From: Diphasiastrum complanatum
Lineage: Eukaryota; Streptophyta; Lycopodiopsida; Lycopodiales; Lycopodiaceae
Reading direction: 5' to 3'
Length of the DNA: 64,000 nucleotides
NCBI GenBank assembly: GCA_029204225.1
Contig: CM055111.1
Span: 46,746,255-46,810,254, forward strand
The number at the start of each line of letters is the position of its first letter. Positions within the stretch are counted from its first letter, which is position 1. Positions 33,633-45,792 of the stretch are shown here, piece by piece. The notes under the pieces are model-generated. The model searched no databases. It saw nothing but the letters and a program-made list of their open reading frames with translations, and was not told the origin of the DNA. The translations under genes and the position numbers were made by a program.

Positions 33633-35264
33633 CACTACTAAAAGCTTTATTCACTACATATATGGGCATTTTGCCAAGTGACGCTACCATGCAAACTTAA
33701 AATTTAGCTGAACTTCTGGCTTTTTTTAACATGGATGTACCACGCATGGCACATCCACGCAAACAATTTTTCGTGAACCTTTGGTCAAACTTGGGTTGAC
33801 TATGAGACCTGGGAACAGTTTTTTGGTTCTCGCGTGTGGCAACTGCAATGTAATTGTTTTGTAGAATTAAGCACCAAAATATTTTCAGTGGCACTGCCAT
33901 GTGAGGCTATTAATTAACAGCTTCTCCTATAACAAGTGATTTGCTATGTGTGGCAAAATAAAGTGTACTAAAATTCTATTCAAAAAAGATCTATAATGAA
34001 CAATATGCTCATAAACAAAAGACTCTATAATCAAATCATAAGTAAATAATATATTTTTTAGAGTTGTGAATAAGTGCAAGTTAATAATGAAATGATTATT
34101 ATGTGAAATTATGATGCATTTCAAGATACTCAAAGTAATAATATCCAATTATGCTTGTATAGACATTATGATATGTTTATATATTGATAGACAAAAATGA
34201 ATATTGATATTTTTATAAATAATCTTGATATGGTAATTGATATTATAATGCAATGTTGTATACATTTGTGTGTTCAAGCAAAGATGAATGAATAATCAAT
34301 TGATTGTTTTGAATGCTTACGAACACATGGTGCATTATTGCCATAATGAGGATACTGCCATAAAGAAAATATTTTTTTAACTTTAGCCTACATTCTCTAT
34401 TTGTTTTCCTAATTTGTTCAAACATCTATTGATAAGTTTTTTAGCGATTAAACGATTGTGAGACGTGTTTGAAATGAAACTTAAGAAATGCAACATCGTA
34501 CAAATATTCAAGAATTTTGAAAACAATATATATTAGACTTTAAAAAATATTAATTATTACAAAATTGAATATGACACATACAGTTCATTTATTATCACAA
34601 GATTCAAATTCATGAGCCAATAAATCTTGCAACTCGTCACCACTTAAGGTTATTTTCATCATCATCATAGAAATCATACCCTCTCTCGTTATTTCCCTCA
34701 TGCAAAGAATCATTATTATCCTCTTCATCATCTCGGTCAAATTCATTTGACCATTTCTGGAGTTTTCAAGATTTAGAGAACTTGAAGATATTTCTACATC
34801 TTTATCAAGTATATTTGCTTTGTCCAAGTTCAGATCTTCCATTTCATTCTCAACATATGCATTTTCAAATACATGTCTTGCATGTGGCTTAACTTGAACA
34901 ACATACCACCAATTGTTGTTTAGTTGATTTGGCTAAAAATATATATGTACATTTAACAATGTTAAAATTAGAGAGTTGTTATCATCATAAAATTGTAGTT
35001 CACAACAAATAAATTTAGTGAAAGAGTGTAGATATTTAATATATTGCTTACTATCGACAAAAAGAAAAAAAATGTGAAACTCATACACATCCATTTACAA
35101 TGACGAGGCAACACCAATGTGTATGCAAAGTCCATGCTTGATGTCTTCATTGAATCAATAGCAAAGAATCCACTATGATCTTTTTTCACTATTGCACTTT
35201 ATACTTTATAGTTGCTTTTGAACCATTTTATGTCAAACAAAAAATATTTATCCATTTTAGAAAA
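33633..35264 (-). mobile_element. CACTA-1 remnant (one terminus plus transposase 3' end)
   Basis: CACTACTAAAAGC at 33,633 followed by GGGCATTTTGCCAAGTG is a typical CACTA terminus with subterminal motifs; TGGCA/CATG-type motifs recur to about 33,950. The coding end (DUF4216-type) lies at 34,585-35,243. The other terminus is missing: at 35,268 a copia LTR-like sequence begins. Confidence 0.7.
34585..35243 (-). pseudogene. CACTA TNP2 transposase C-terminus (DUF4216 region)
   Basis: Minus-strand pieces read KWFKSNYK, then SGFFAIDSMKTSSMDFAYTL and VLPRHC, closely paralleling CACTA-2 at 49,130-49,245 (SKFFQIDSTK, VLPRHC). After an intron-like gap comes WWYVVQVKPHARHVFEN, typical of the C-terminal end of these transposases, then an acidic tail. 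A stop interrupts the segment near 35,200. Confidence 0.7.
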
Positions 35265-35267
35265 ACA

Positions 35268-35829
35268 TGTGAAGAATAGGCCAAATCTAGCTTGATCATT
35301 TTGTGTGGAGCATGTTCCCATGTGTGGAGGTAAGCATAATCATTTTATCTAATTTATGATGAGTTTAATAGTCAGTAGGCTTTAATATTGAGTTTTTGTG
35401 AGATAGTGACATTTGTCACATGATGTTAGGATTGAAATGCATCTATTTGGCCCAATCATATTTAGAGGCATAGATCACAAGGCCAATCACTTTAAGAGGT
35501 GCATTAAATGTGGACCAATCATGTTTAGTGGTGCACATCATGAGGCCCAATCAAATTGTGTCCAATGAACTCTTAAGAGAATTGGAGCATGTGTCTCAGC
35601 CAAAGAGGCTTGGGATACTTTGCAAGCAATTTATGAGTCTAAAACCACTTCTAGACTCCTCAATCTTAGAAATAAAATCCTCCAGATTTTTCACAAGAGT
35701 GATGAGAGTGCTCAAAAAGATTATGTTTTGAGGGTCAAAGACTATAATAGGGAGCTTCCATTAATCAAAAGGAGCTTGTCCAAGTGGTGTCGAATGGTCT
35801 TAGTGATGAATTTGCTAACGTTGTTCAAT
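35268..35829 (+). pseudogene. Copia fragment: LTR-like piece joined to gag
   Basis: TGTGAAGAATAGGCCAAATC at 35,268 resembles the first bases of the copia-1 LTR, so a related family is likely. From about 35,599 the plus strand encodes gag (AKEAWDTLQAIYESKTTSR, LLNLRNKILQ, ESAQKDYVLRVK) up to 35,829 with a frameshift near 35,765. PBS, leader and gag start are deleted between the two pieces. Confidence 0.75.
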
Positions 35830-37102
35830 GGAAGTACTAAGTTGCTTCTTTACTAGAGACTTGAACTTAATGAAAGCTTCATAAAGAAGACTTTTCTTTG
35901 ATAGTAACTCAATCCATGTGAATCTAGTACAATCATCTATAAAAGTTACATTCATCAAAGCACCTCCATTACTTGCATGTGAAAAACTATCTACATCAGA
36001 ATGTATGAGATCCAAGGGAGAGGTAGATCTTGATGAAGATCTCTTGTAAGAAGTTGTGTGACTTTGCAAGGCCACATGCCTCACACATCTTTCCACACTT
36101 TTTGAAGGCTCTTGATAGGCCAAGAGCTAGTTCCTTGCTTGCCATTGACTCCATAGATTGAAGATTAGGATGGCCTAATCTCTTATGCCATAGCTCCACT
36201 TGAGATAGCTCCTCCCTAGCCAAGTTCACACTTTCATTTGCAACATTAGCATCCAACTTAAATAGTCTACCTTGCTTAATGCCACTAGCTATGCACTTAT
36301 CATTTTTTGAGATGGAACAAACTCCATTCTTGAAGTGTACATCTAGTCCATTGTCCATTAATTGTCCTACACTAAGCAAGTTTCTTGAAATGGTAGAAAC
36401 ATACAAAACATTATCTAGATCTATCCTTTTAGATGTGCCTAAGCAAAGAGGAATAGATCCCATGCCATCTATCTTGCATGGGTGATCACTAGCAGTGTAA
36501 ATTGACTTTTTAGAGTCACTACAAGATAGAAGAGTGGAGAAATAATGTTGTTAAAAGACATGTGGGAACTAGCCCCACTATCTATCCACCATGTGTCTTG
36601 ACTTGAAGTTGGTGTAGATGCAACCATCAAGGATGTATTGAATCCATCCTCATCTTCTTCCTCTTGAGCAATGTTCCCTTGATCTCCATTTGCTTGTTGA
36701 TTCTTCTTCAAGTAGCATTCCGAGGCAAAGTGTCCTTTCTTTCCACACTTGAGCTTTGCCTTGTTCTTCACTTTGCCTTTGAAAGTAGATCCTCCATTCT
36801 TCATCTCGGCCGCCTTGCCTTGATTCTTCTTGAATGGATGTTTCTTCTTCTTGCTTTTGGACGTAAAGTTTGCTTTCTCCTCTCCTCCATTACGTGACAT
36901 GCCATCCATTCTTGTCTTGAGGTGTAGAAGCCTACTCTCCTCGGCGACAAGAACATTGTGCAACTTCCAATGGATGGAAGAGTGTCTTGAATAGCGAATG
37001 ATTGGACAGTTGGTGAACTCATCACCTAGATGATTTGTACTAGCTCTTGATCTTAAATGTTCTCTCCTATTGCACTTAATTCCTTGTTAAGAGATTTGAT
37101 CC
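35830..37102 (-). pseudogene. Copia fragment: gag, protease and integrase N-terminus
   Basis: On the minus strand from 37,100 down: gag end (LVAEESRLLHLKTRM), a damaged zinc knuckle (KCGKKGHFASEC, first Cys lost), protease WWIDSGASSHM, the LWHKRLGHPN pre-integrase motif, CEACGLAKSH, and integrase start (LIHSDVDSFSHASNGG, VTFIDDCTRFTW) ending near 35,830. At least three frameshifts. It meets the plus-strand gag fragment head-on and is cut by CACTA-2 on the right. Confidence 0.85.
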
Positions 37103-37690
37103 TAAGGACCACAACACTCGTCGCGATTTGCGACATGTTTTGCGACGTGAATTGCGAGCTTAATGTTTTTTAATTCGTCGTGGACATCGGAAAAACACAT
37201 CACTATAAGGTCGTCGAAATCCGACGACTTTAAAAAATGTCACATTACGACGGGCACAACGTGCCGGATTTTGAAACGTGTTTTCCCGATCACGCAAACC
37301 CGATCTGACATGGACGTCGCAATGCGACATATAACGTGGACGTCGCATTGCAAGGTCCGACATGTACGTCGCATTGTGACATCCAAAGACGTCGCAAACC
37401 TCTGATGTGGACCTCACAAACGCTGTGACGTGGATGTCGCATTGCAACATTTCCGAATTCAGTCGGATTTTGACTTCTGTAAACACAGAATGATGCCAAA
37501 ATTTCACCGACGGATGTCCGACGCCCATCCGACGTCCATCCGACGTATGCTTGGACGTCGGATTCCAACGTCCCATAAAGTTGTCGGATTCCGACGTTTG
37601 TTAACAAAATGATCAAAAAATATGTCCAACGTCTGTCCGACGTCTATCTGACGTCTATTCGACGCGTTAGGACATCGGATTCCGACGTCC
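37103..37690. repeat. CpG-rich subterminal repeats of CACTA-2
   Basis: Many copies of CGACGT, GACGTCGCA and GGACGTCGGATTCCGACG-type palindromes in both orientations within about 590 bases, in an otherwise AT-rich window. In CACTA elements such subterminal arrays bind the TNPA protein and are methylation targets. Stray copies occur near 38,235. Confidence 0.85.
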
Positions 37691-38376
37691 CAAATTAGGT
37701 AAAAATAAACAAAAAAATGCGTAAAAAATAGTGCGCGTATTTTTATCAGGTTGTTCTTGGAGTTGAGTTCTTGGAGAAGCGATGTTCGTGAATTGTTTTT
37801 AAAACAATATTTTTGAGTTGCAATCAACAGTTGGATCAAACAACAAACTAAGCATGAGGTACTTTTCATTCTTAAACTAATTTTCATTTTATATTTTATT
37901 GCATTACTTCATGTTCATTATGAATGACAATACTTTATTGCATTGCTTTGTGCACATCATAAACTTCATTTAGATTTTTAGATATAATATTGATTGTTGT
38001 TTTGAAATCCGACATTTCTTAGTTGATTATTACGTCAATCCACATCCCTAAATTTGACATTGCAATTTTTGGAAAAAAAAACATTGCACATATAAAAGTA
38101 GTGGCAATATAGCACAATCATTTGCTATAATAATATTTTTCATCATATGAATTAATGTATTACAAAATTGGTGCTTTAATGTCGCACGAGTCTTTCTAGA
38201 TCTAACATCAACTAAAACTTATAAACCTAATCTACTCGTCGCGTCGTGACGTCCAGTCTGCATGAACACAAGCAAACAAACTACATTAATATTTAATGCC
38301 TGATCATATTAAATTAAATAAAATTGACGTCGAAATACAAACCACATTAGTATAAATACAAAAACTAGTACTTACA

Positions 38377-39225
38377 TTTGGAGGATGACCCTCGCTCTTT
38401 AGTTTGTCGACTAATGCATCGTACGATTCTCTGAAGGCAAATTCGTACTCAGGCTTAGTTGGCAGACGTCCATAATCCACCAACTATCCTTGCATTCAAT
38501 TAAAGTTGAGATTATTCTAGGGCTCCGTTGAAGCAGCTAGTCATAATGCATATTAAAAAATAAAAGCATATAAAATCAAAGATAAACTATAAGAGTAGTG
38601 TAAGTTCACTTACCATGCTTGCTTGCAATCCCGCCTTTCCGCTCGAGCCCAACCTAGGATTGCCTATCCCATGCATCCTAGCGGCCGCAGCATCTTTTTG
38701 AATCTTGTATTTATCTGATGTTCGTTCATCTGCTTTTACACGATTCCAATCATTTCTTGAACACCACGAAGGCTTGGATTGCCCGTTCCTATAAGCTTGT
38801 CGTGCCATATCACGACGATGCCTAATCCATAAGCTCATATGCTTATGAATTTCCTTCTCCTCGAATTTCTCTTCTTGTTGGAATTTGTCACGATGGGTAC
38901 CAATAACCCGTCATTTATCGGTGGCAGGTTGTTCGGACCATTTACTAAATGATTTTTTGCCAAAATGACGTTGGCATAAAGAATAGAGTTGGTCCAAAAC
39001 CACCCTTCCTTTCCTATTGGCAATTATATTGCCTTGAGGATCCACATCATAATAAGGATTTGTGGATGACTCTTCGGTGGGGGCGGGAGCCGCGGCCTCT
39101 TGTGAGGGACCACCCTCATTTTGGCTAAGCATATTTTGTAGTTGTGTTCTTTGCTCGAGAGTTAATGATTCATATAAATTTTTTACAAAGTCTCTCGAGC
39201 TTTCACCACTGCCTGACCCCGACAT
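38377..39225 (-). pseudogene. CACTA-2 second gene, TNPA-like / plant transposase family
   Basis: The gene reads leftward from ATG 39,225 (MSGSGSGESSRDF). Exon 1 (39,225-38,614) encodes a low-complexity start, then QLYSLCQRHFGKKSFSKW and, after one TGA at about 38,911, a basic region (SLWIRHRRDMARQAYRNG) and AAAARMHGIGNPRLGSSGKAG, the pattern of the second protein of plant CACTA elements. A GTAAGT donor, intron and AG acceptor lead to exon 2 (38,491-38,377; LVDYGRLPTKPEYEFAF, ESYDALVDKL). Such proteins bind the subterminal repeats. The single nonsense codon sits before an Arg codon in an otherwise open exon. Confidence 0.7.
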
Positions 39226-39513
39226 GATTACTACATTCGTAAACATACAATACATTACAATAAACCCTAATATATTGAAATGAAGTAGAAAAGAAAATCG
39301 ATTACAGAACTTTAATGCATATTGGAGTGGGACTTTCATACATGTGTTAACAAAAGAAGAGAGATATGCGTGTAGAGCTCGAACCTGCACCAAGATTGAC
39401 ATAAGAATCATGTAAGCGACAATGTATAAGAATAGGTATATCTAAAAATTAAAACATTGAAATCATACAATAATTTTATGTTATTTGTGTTTTGTACTTG
39501 TGCATATATGCAG

Positions 39514-41024
39514 TTTATCACAACGAGATGAATTACATTCAGATCAGTCTAGCGATGAAGACAGTACTCAAGTTAACATGGTAAGTAATAAACATGCATG
39601 TGTTCTTGTTCATAAAAACTTTGTTATTGTAAGTTAAAATATTGTGCTAAAGTGACATGTACTTGATTTTTGTTTCTCGTAGAAAAATTATTTTCAAAAT
39701 AAAATATGGTGCACATGCCTCAAGTGTGATGGACAAAAGATGTGTGAAAGACGCATTGTTGAAAATCATTTGTGGAAGTTTGGATGAAAAGAAGAAGGTC
39801 AACTATCGAATTTGGAAGACGTTGAGGTTTGTTAATTTTATATGATTGTTTTTTATTATAATCTTTGTCAATCTATATATGTCACTTATGAAATTTATTT
39901 CATGTGTGTAGCCAATACATCGAATGCCATTCCACGGAGTTGATCCATCTGTGTTTAGTTACAATCAACGTCAAGTTTTGATAGACATGAGAAAACAAAG
40001 AGTGAAACAAATTGAAGAGTCAAACACAATTGGAAAAGAGAATAATCAACTTGATTCTAATGATTATGATGATGAGCTACAACACGATGAAGCAATGCAC
40101 AGCATGTTTGAATCTTACTTTGAAACAAATGAGAATGATGATATGCATGCATCTTCTAATGAAAACGGAGATCACGAACAATTTGAGATGGATGAAGACG
40201 AGATTCTATTGCGCAAGGAGGCAGACACTCCTCTATATCCTGGAGCATCCATTTCAAGACTAGCTATGTCAGTTCTTATTCTAAACCTTCAAGCAACATA
40301 CAAATGGAGTGATCGTAGCGTGACATCTTTATTCGGGTACTTAACGCATAATACAACTATTATACTTTATAGCATATTTACATTAAGTTAATTTTTTTTT
40401 CTTTTCTAACAACTCACATTGCTCTTTTTTTAGGTTGTTGCATCGAATACTTCCGAAAGAAAATGTGATACCTAAAACACGAAAAGAAGCACGGAAGATG
40501 ATGACCGTGCTTGGAATGGATTACGACACAATGCATGCATGTCCAGAAGACCGTGTTCTATATAGAGGTGAGCGTTCAAAAAAGCTTCAATGTCCAGTGT
40601 GTAACGCTTCACGTTTTTGAGATGACGTACAAGGGGATAAAGTGCCAGAAAAGTGTTACACATTTTCCAATCATCCCACGATTGCAACGTTTATTTCGAT
40701 GTAAATCTTTGGCACAACTAATGGATTGGCATGTTAAAAATTGATCTACGGATGATGTGATGCGAGTACCAAGGGATTCACCTGCATGAAAACATATTGA
40801 AGACCAATGGCCCAAGTTTAAAAACGAACCTCGTAATTTGAGATTTGGCCTTGCTATGGATGGCGTAAATCCTTTTAGCGTTCAAGCGTCAACTTGGTCC
40901 ACATGGCCAGTTGTGCTCGTTAATTACAACATACCTCCATGGTTGAGTATTAAAATGGGACACTTGTTATTGGCTTTATTGATTCTAGGAAAGTACAAGG
41001 CCAAGAACATGGAAGTGTATCTTG
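39514..41024 (+). pseudogene. CACTA-2 TNP2 transposase, 5' half
   Basis: Probable exons with GT-AG borders: 39,514-39,580; 39,683-39,826 (transposase-associated domain, CTCLKCDGQKMC...ENHLWKFG then a stop); 39,912-40,336 (acidic linker and SVTSLFG); 40,434-41,024 (LLHRILPKEN, ACPEDRVLYRGE, CPVCNASRF; frameshift at 40,617; HFPIIPRLQRLF; stops at 40,742 and near 40,788; LRFGLAMDGVNPF, STWPVVLVNYNIPPWL; KNMEVYL). This is the core of the TNP2 catalytic domain. Copia-2 interrupts it just after VYL, and reading resumes at 47,048 with APLIDDML. The 5' start is not certain. Confidence 0.85.
41020..41024. repeat. Target site duplication TCTTG of copia-2 (left)
   Basis: TCTTG abuts the left LTR and recurs at 47,043-47,047. 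Confidence 0.95.
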
Positions 41025-41665
41025 TGTGAAAGATTTCAGATCCATAAGATCCAATCTACTTGAATGATCTTTGGTTAGAAAGAGAAATACACTACCAATG
41101 TAGAAAAATCAGCATCTACACACAATTTGAGATGCAAACACTAATAGAACTTGATCAAACTTGAATGAAATGATTATGTACTGTTGCTGTCCGTAAAAAA
41201 CCAGCAAGCTACTGTATTTCACACGTGTGGATCCAAAAATAACAAATATAGATCATTTTACACATAGAATTGCAAGCAATCACCAAGATAGTGCACCAAT
41301 GGATAGTAGAACCCAAGAGAACCATGTATAAGCATGAAATGAGATAGAGAAGAGAGAAAATGACTCTCTCCACGAGTTACATCCTTTTATAGCAGGTCCA
41401 AACCCTATTTGGCCACTTGGCTTTCCCACCAAAATGCTAACCCTACCAATTTTGGGTCTAGATTCAATGTACCCAACTTATTCAAATTGAATCTACTCAA
41501 ACTCGCATTCTATCTTTCCCACACTTTCAAAAAGTGTTTATTCAAATGAAATTTAGACTAATGAACTTTGAAAAGTCAACCTCTAAGTCTAAAGAAAGTT
41601 TTGGCCTCAATATGCCAAATATGGAAATATTGCAAAATGTGATGAAACTAGTTGAATCTTTCACA
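41025..41665 (-). repeat. Copia-2 3' LTR
   Basis: TGTGAAAG...TTTCACA, 641 bp; lacks a 9-bp segment present in 46,393-47,042. Confidence 0.97.
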
Positions 41666-42250
41666 CTCCCTCTTCAACTAGTTTTAGCATAGACTTTGAT
41701 AATACTCCAAGTGAAGTCCTATGCTTCATGAACAAGTCTTTTCCCAATGCTTTGGTGAAGATATCAGCTACACATTCCCTTGAAGACACATGTTGAAGCT
41801 CCACCTCCTTTGCAATGACTCGCTCCCTCACAAAATGATATTGTATCTCAATATGCTTGCTCCTAGCATGAAAGATAGAATTGGATGCCATTCTTTGGGC
41901 TGATTGATTGTCACAAAAGATGATTGGGCTCTCTGAAAAATCCAGCAAGTGAAGATCCTTGATCATCCTTTTGATCCATACCATCTCCTTTGTGCAATGT
42001 GTAAGAGCTTTGTACTCGGCCTCACTAGATGACAATGAGATAGTGGCTTGTTTCTTTGACATCCATGATATAGCTCCATCACCTATGAAAATACAATAAT
42101 AACTAATGGATTTCCTATCTGTTACATCTCCAGCATAGTCCGAATCTGAAAATCCAAAAGGATTAGGTGATGATCCCTCATACAATATGCCAAAATCTCG
42201 AGTTCCAATGATGTACCTCAAAACTTGCTTTCCTAGCTTCCAATGCTCCT
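41661..42250 (-). pseudogene. Copia-2 RNase H end
   Basis: Copia similarity resumes at about 42,250 (HWKLGKQVLRYIIGT) and includes SDSDYAGD, SSSEAEYKAL, FCDNQSA, HIEIQYHFVRE and ADIFTKAL, ending KLVEEGV at the LTR as in copia-A. The domain looks intact but is separated from the upstream frame by stops in the foreign segment. Confidence 0.9.
41666..41674 (-). other. Polypurine tract of copia-2
   Basis: Minus-strand AAGAGGGAG next to the 3' LTR, same as copia-A. Confidence 0.85.
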
Positions 42251-42472
42251 AGCATAGTTTTTGCCAATAGAACTTTGATCCATCATAAGAATGATCTTCT
42301 TCCTAAGAATAGATCTCCTTTCAATGATCATGTAATGCTCAAAATAGAAACAACCATAATTGATATAGAGAATAGTGTCCACTTGGGATGCTTCACTATT
42401 TCTTACATCAATTTTGCATGTAAAAATGTGACTAGAACATGAAGAATCAAATAGAATGTAAATGAAATGATT

Positions 42473-44002
42473 CTACCATGCTTCAAACTCTGAACTCTCT
42501 GGAAAAATACAGCAAACAAACAATAAATGTGAGTGATCAACTTTTGCTTGCATGTCTCCTCTTCCTTTGTCCTTTGTTGCCTTGTATCCACCATGATACT
42601 CCATGAATGAGCCTCCATCTTCATCTTGCCACAAGAAACCATCAAACCTTGGAAATCCATGAGTAGGTGAGTACATTAATGATGCAAATCCAGCACCACA
42701 TGACTCCATAAACCAAGTAGTTTGCACTAGTCCATCTTCAAGATCTACTTGACACAAGAAAATGACCATGAATTTACCAAAAATTGACAATCTCCAAGTA
42801 TTGGCACCAAGTAGCTCAACACCTGAGAACTTAGCCATGGATGAGTGACATAATGAACCTCCAATAGCTTCATTTCCATCAGCAAAATCAGCCAAGAATG
42901 CTAGTACAAATCCAACATCAAAACAATGCTCACCAATGTAGCTAGTTTTACCATATCTTGACAATTTGCACACATCCACATGAAATTGCTCAAACATGAG
43001 ATAGAGCAAGTAAAGTAAACTTGAACAACACTTCCTTGCCGATACTTTGACCTTACTTGAGTCTTCAATATGCTGTAAAAACAGATCCATAACACCTTTG
43101 CCAATTACCTCTCCTTTGATGCTCTTGACTAGCTCCAAATTGCCAACTTCCCTTTTGACTAGTTGAAGCGCTTTGAGATCAACCTCTTGATGTTCAACTT
43201 GACCATCAAAGTCATTGAACAAAATTTGTTTTCCAGATCCATTACTTGATTTTACAGCAAGATAACATCCATCCACTTGCATAGCTCCATGTACACAAGA
43301 AGATCCTCCAAAAGATGTTCCACTCTTCATAAGAAACCGATACTCAAGATCCATTGGTTGGATCCACTCCTCTTCTTTCCTTGCTTGATCTACACTTGTA
43401 GGCTCATCCAAAGAGGTTAGGAAAGCAACATAATTTCCAGAAACTACTTGCTTACCCTTTTGATCATATGTGAGCCTTGAAGGTACTTGTCTTTCTCTTG
43501 ACGTTCTCCTTGGCTTTTGACTTGATAAAGGTCCATCATCACCACCATCCAAAGTAGGATCCTTCTCATCAACATCAAGAATGTTAGATCCATCTACTTT
43601 ACCATCAATCATGCTTGAAGACACCTTTGGAATGTTTCCCTCATCAAAAATGACATCTCTACCAGCAATCACTTTGTTAGTAGAAGGAATGTAAACCTTG
43701 TAGGCTTTACTCACCTCACTATATCCAACAAAAATACCTCTTCTTGAAGATGGATCCTCCTTGGTCCTATCATCAAGAGTGACATAGCATGTGCATTCAA
43801 AAGTTCTTAGAAAGTTGACACTCGGCCTCCTCTTGAATAGCATCTCAAAAGGTGTCTTTCCATCCAAAATAGCACTCGGCCACCTATTGCACAAGAAATT
43901 GGCACACAACAAAGCTTGATCCCAAAATGGTTTGTCAAGATTAGCACTTAACCTCATAGCTTTAGCACTTTCACATAAAGTTCTATTCTTCCTTTCAGCC
44001 AC
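42473..44002 (-). pseudogene. Copia-2 integrase end fused in frame to an unknown ~285-codon segment
   Basis: The frame starts within integrase (VAERKNRTLCESAKAM), continues through GIFVGYSEVSKAY, VIAGRDVIFDEGNIPK and QARKEEEWIQPMDLEY, then leaves copia at about 43,330. From there to the stop at 42,473, some 285 codons are open but unrelated to RT: no YVDD, no LDVSNAFL block. The segment has several hydrophobic or Cys-rich stretches (CCSSLLYLLYLMF; CFDVGFVLAFLADF) and no domain I can name. The frame is open over nearly 860 bases by chance or because it was coding at the source. A captured host-gene piece or another element's internal region are both possible. Confidence 0.8.
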
Positions 44003-45792
44003 TCCATTTTGTTGTGGGGTCCTTGATGTTGTATACTCCCTCTTGATCCCATGCTCATCACAAAAGGCCTTGAACTTGTTAGATAGTACTCACCACCATT
44101 GTCACCTCTCAAGCACTTGATCTTTTTGGAGAATTGGTTCTCCCTTGAATTCTTGAACTTGACAAAGATATCATACACTTCATCCTTGCTCTTTAGTAGA
44201 TAGATCCAACAAAATCTACTAAAATCATCAATGAATGTTACATACATCTTAGCTCCACTATTGCTAATTGTAGTAAATCCATGAATATCCGAATGTACAA
44301 GTTGAAAAGGCTTTGTAGATCTAGAAATAGATCTAGTATAAGGTAGTCTATGTGACTTAGACAAAGCACAAGACTCACAAACATGCTTGTCATTACTTAA
44401 GGAACTTGGAAGACCAATCACAACCTTCTTCCTTGCCATTACCTCCAATGACTTGAAGTTGAGGTGTCCCATCCTTTTGTGCCAAACCTCTTGAATAGAA
44501 ATTTGCTCCCTTGCAACACATCCAACTTGGTTAGCAATAACACAAGCATCAAGTTTGAACAACTTCCCTTGCCTTTTACCTTTTCCAATCAAGACATCCT
44601 TCCTTTTGATCAAACAAGCATCTCCATCAAACTCCACCTTGAGGCCCTTACTTAGCATTTGACTCACACTAAACAAATTCTTGGTAATAGATGGAATAAA
44701 CAAGACATCCTCCAAATGAACATTCCTATTTGTAGAGAGAGAAATAGGAACTGTGCCAATCCCTTTGATTGCACACTCACCATCATTGGCCGTGTAGATC
44801 ACCCTCTTGTCATCTCCATATGCCAACAAAGAAGTGAAGTACTCTTTGTGAAAGGTCATGTGTGAACTTGCTCCACTATCAATCCACCAAGGATCTAGAT
44901 CTCCATCATTAGCAAGCATACATGAAGACATCACAAAAGCATCATCATTTGCATCTTGCACATCCAAACCATCCTCATCAAGAGTAAGATTACCTTGCTT
45001 GTCTCCTTGATCTCTCTTCTTCTTGTAGCACTCACTTGCAAAGTGTCCTTTGATGCCACAATAGAAGCACTTGAGCTTTGATCTATCCTTCTTTCTGCTA
45101 CTTGAAGAAGCATCCACTTGATCTTTCCCTTTAGACCACTTGCTTTTGGTTTTGCCCTTGAATTTGCCCTTTGTGAACATAGCATCCTCTTGAAGTGTCG
45201 ATGTAGATCCACCTCTTGCTTGAAGCCTATATTCCTCATTGATCAAGATCTCTTGAAGATCCATCAAACTTGGCAAAGTCTTTTGAATAGCAATACTTTG
45301 AACAATGTTAGCATGAGAATCCAACAAGCCATTAAGAATTACTTGAATAAGTTCTCCTTCCTTAATGCTTTCATCTATGCAAGCTAACTCATCATTCAAT
45401 GCTTTCATTCTCAAAACAAAAGTACTTGGACTTTCTTCATTCTTATGCAAACAAGAAAAGATTTTCCTTCTTAGAGTCAACACTCTAGAAGTAGACTTGG
45501 ATTCATAAAGCTTCTTCAATGAATTCCAAGCTTCCAAAGATGATGTGCACTTACCAACTTCCTTGAGAAGTTCATTGGTAACATTCATCTTTATCATGTG
45601 TAGAGCCTTCTTGGCCCTCTTGTCATACCTCAATTGATCTTGTTGTGTTGCTGGTTTCTCTTCCAAACCTACAACAATATCCAAAACATCATTCATCTCA
45701 AGAAGTGACTCCATCCTCACTTTCCATAATGAATAGTTACTTGAGGTAAGCCTATCATTGGCTTCCAACATGACTCCAATTGAGGTTGCCAT
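43954..45792 (-). pseudogene. Copia-2 gag, protease and integrase start (612 codons)
   Basis: Start ATG 45,792 (MATSIGVMLEANDRL). Gag is followed by zinc knuckle CFYCGIKGHFASEC, protease WWIDSGASSHM, WHKRMGH and integrase with LVHSDIHGF and CLRGDNGGEY. A small deletion relative to copia-A right after GGEY (near 44,085) shifts the frame, so the third integrase catalytic residue falls in the next frame. Very close to copia-A throughout, so the two belong to sister families. Confidence 0.9.

Noticed and set aside
37104..37123. Perfect CACTA terminus at the CACTA-2 left edge
   Set aside because: The edge reads CCACAACACTCGTCGCGA; CACTA itself is not present and the right partner was not found, so the exact end stays open.
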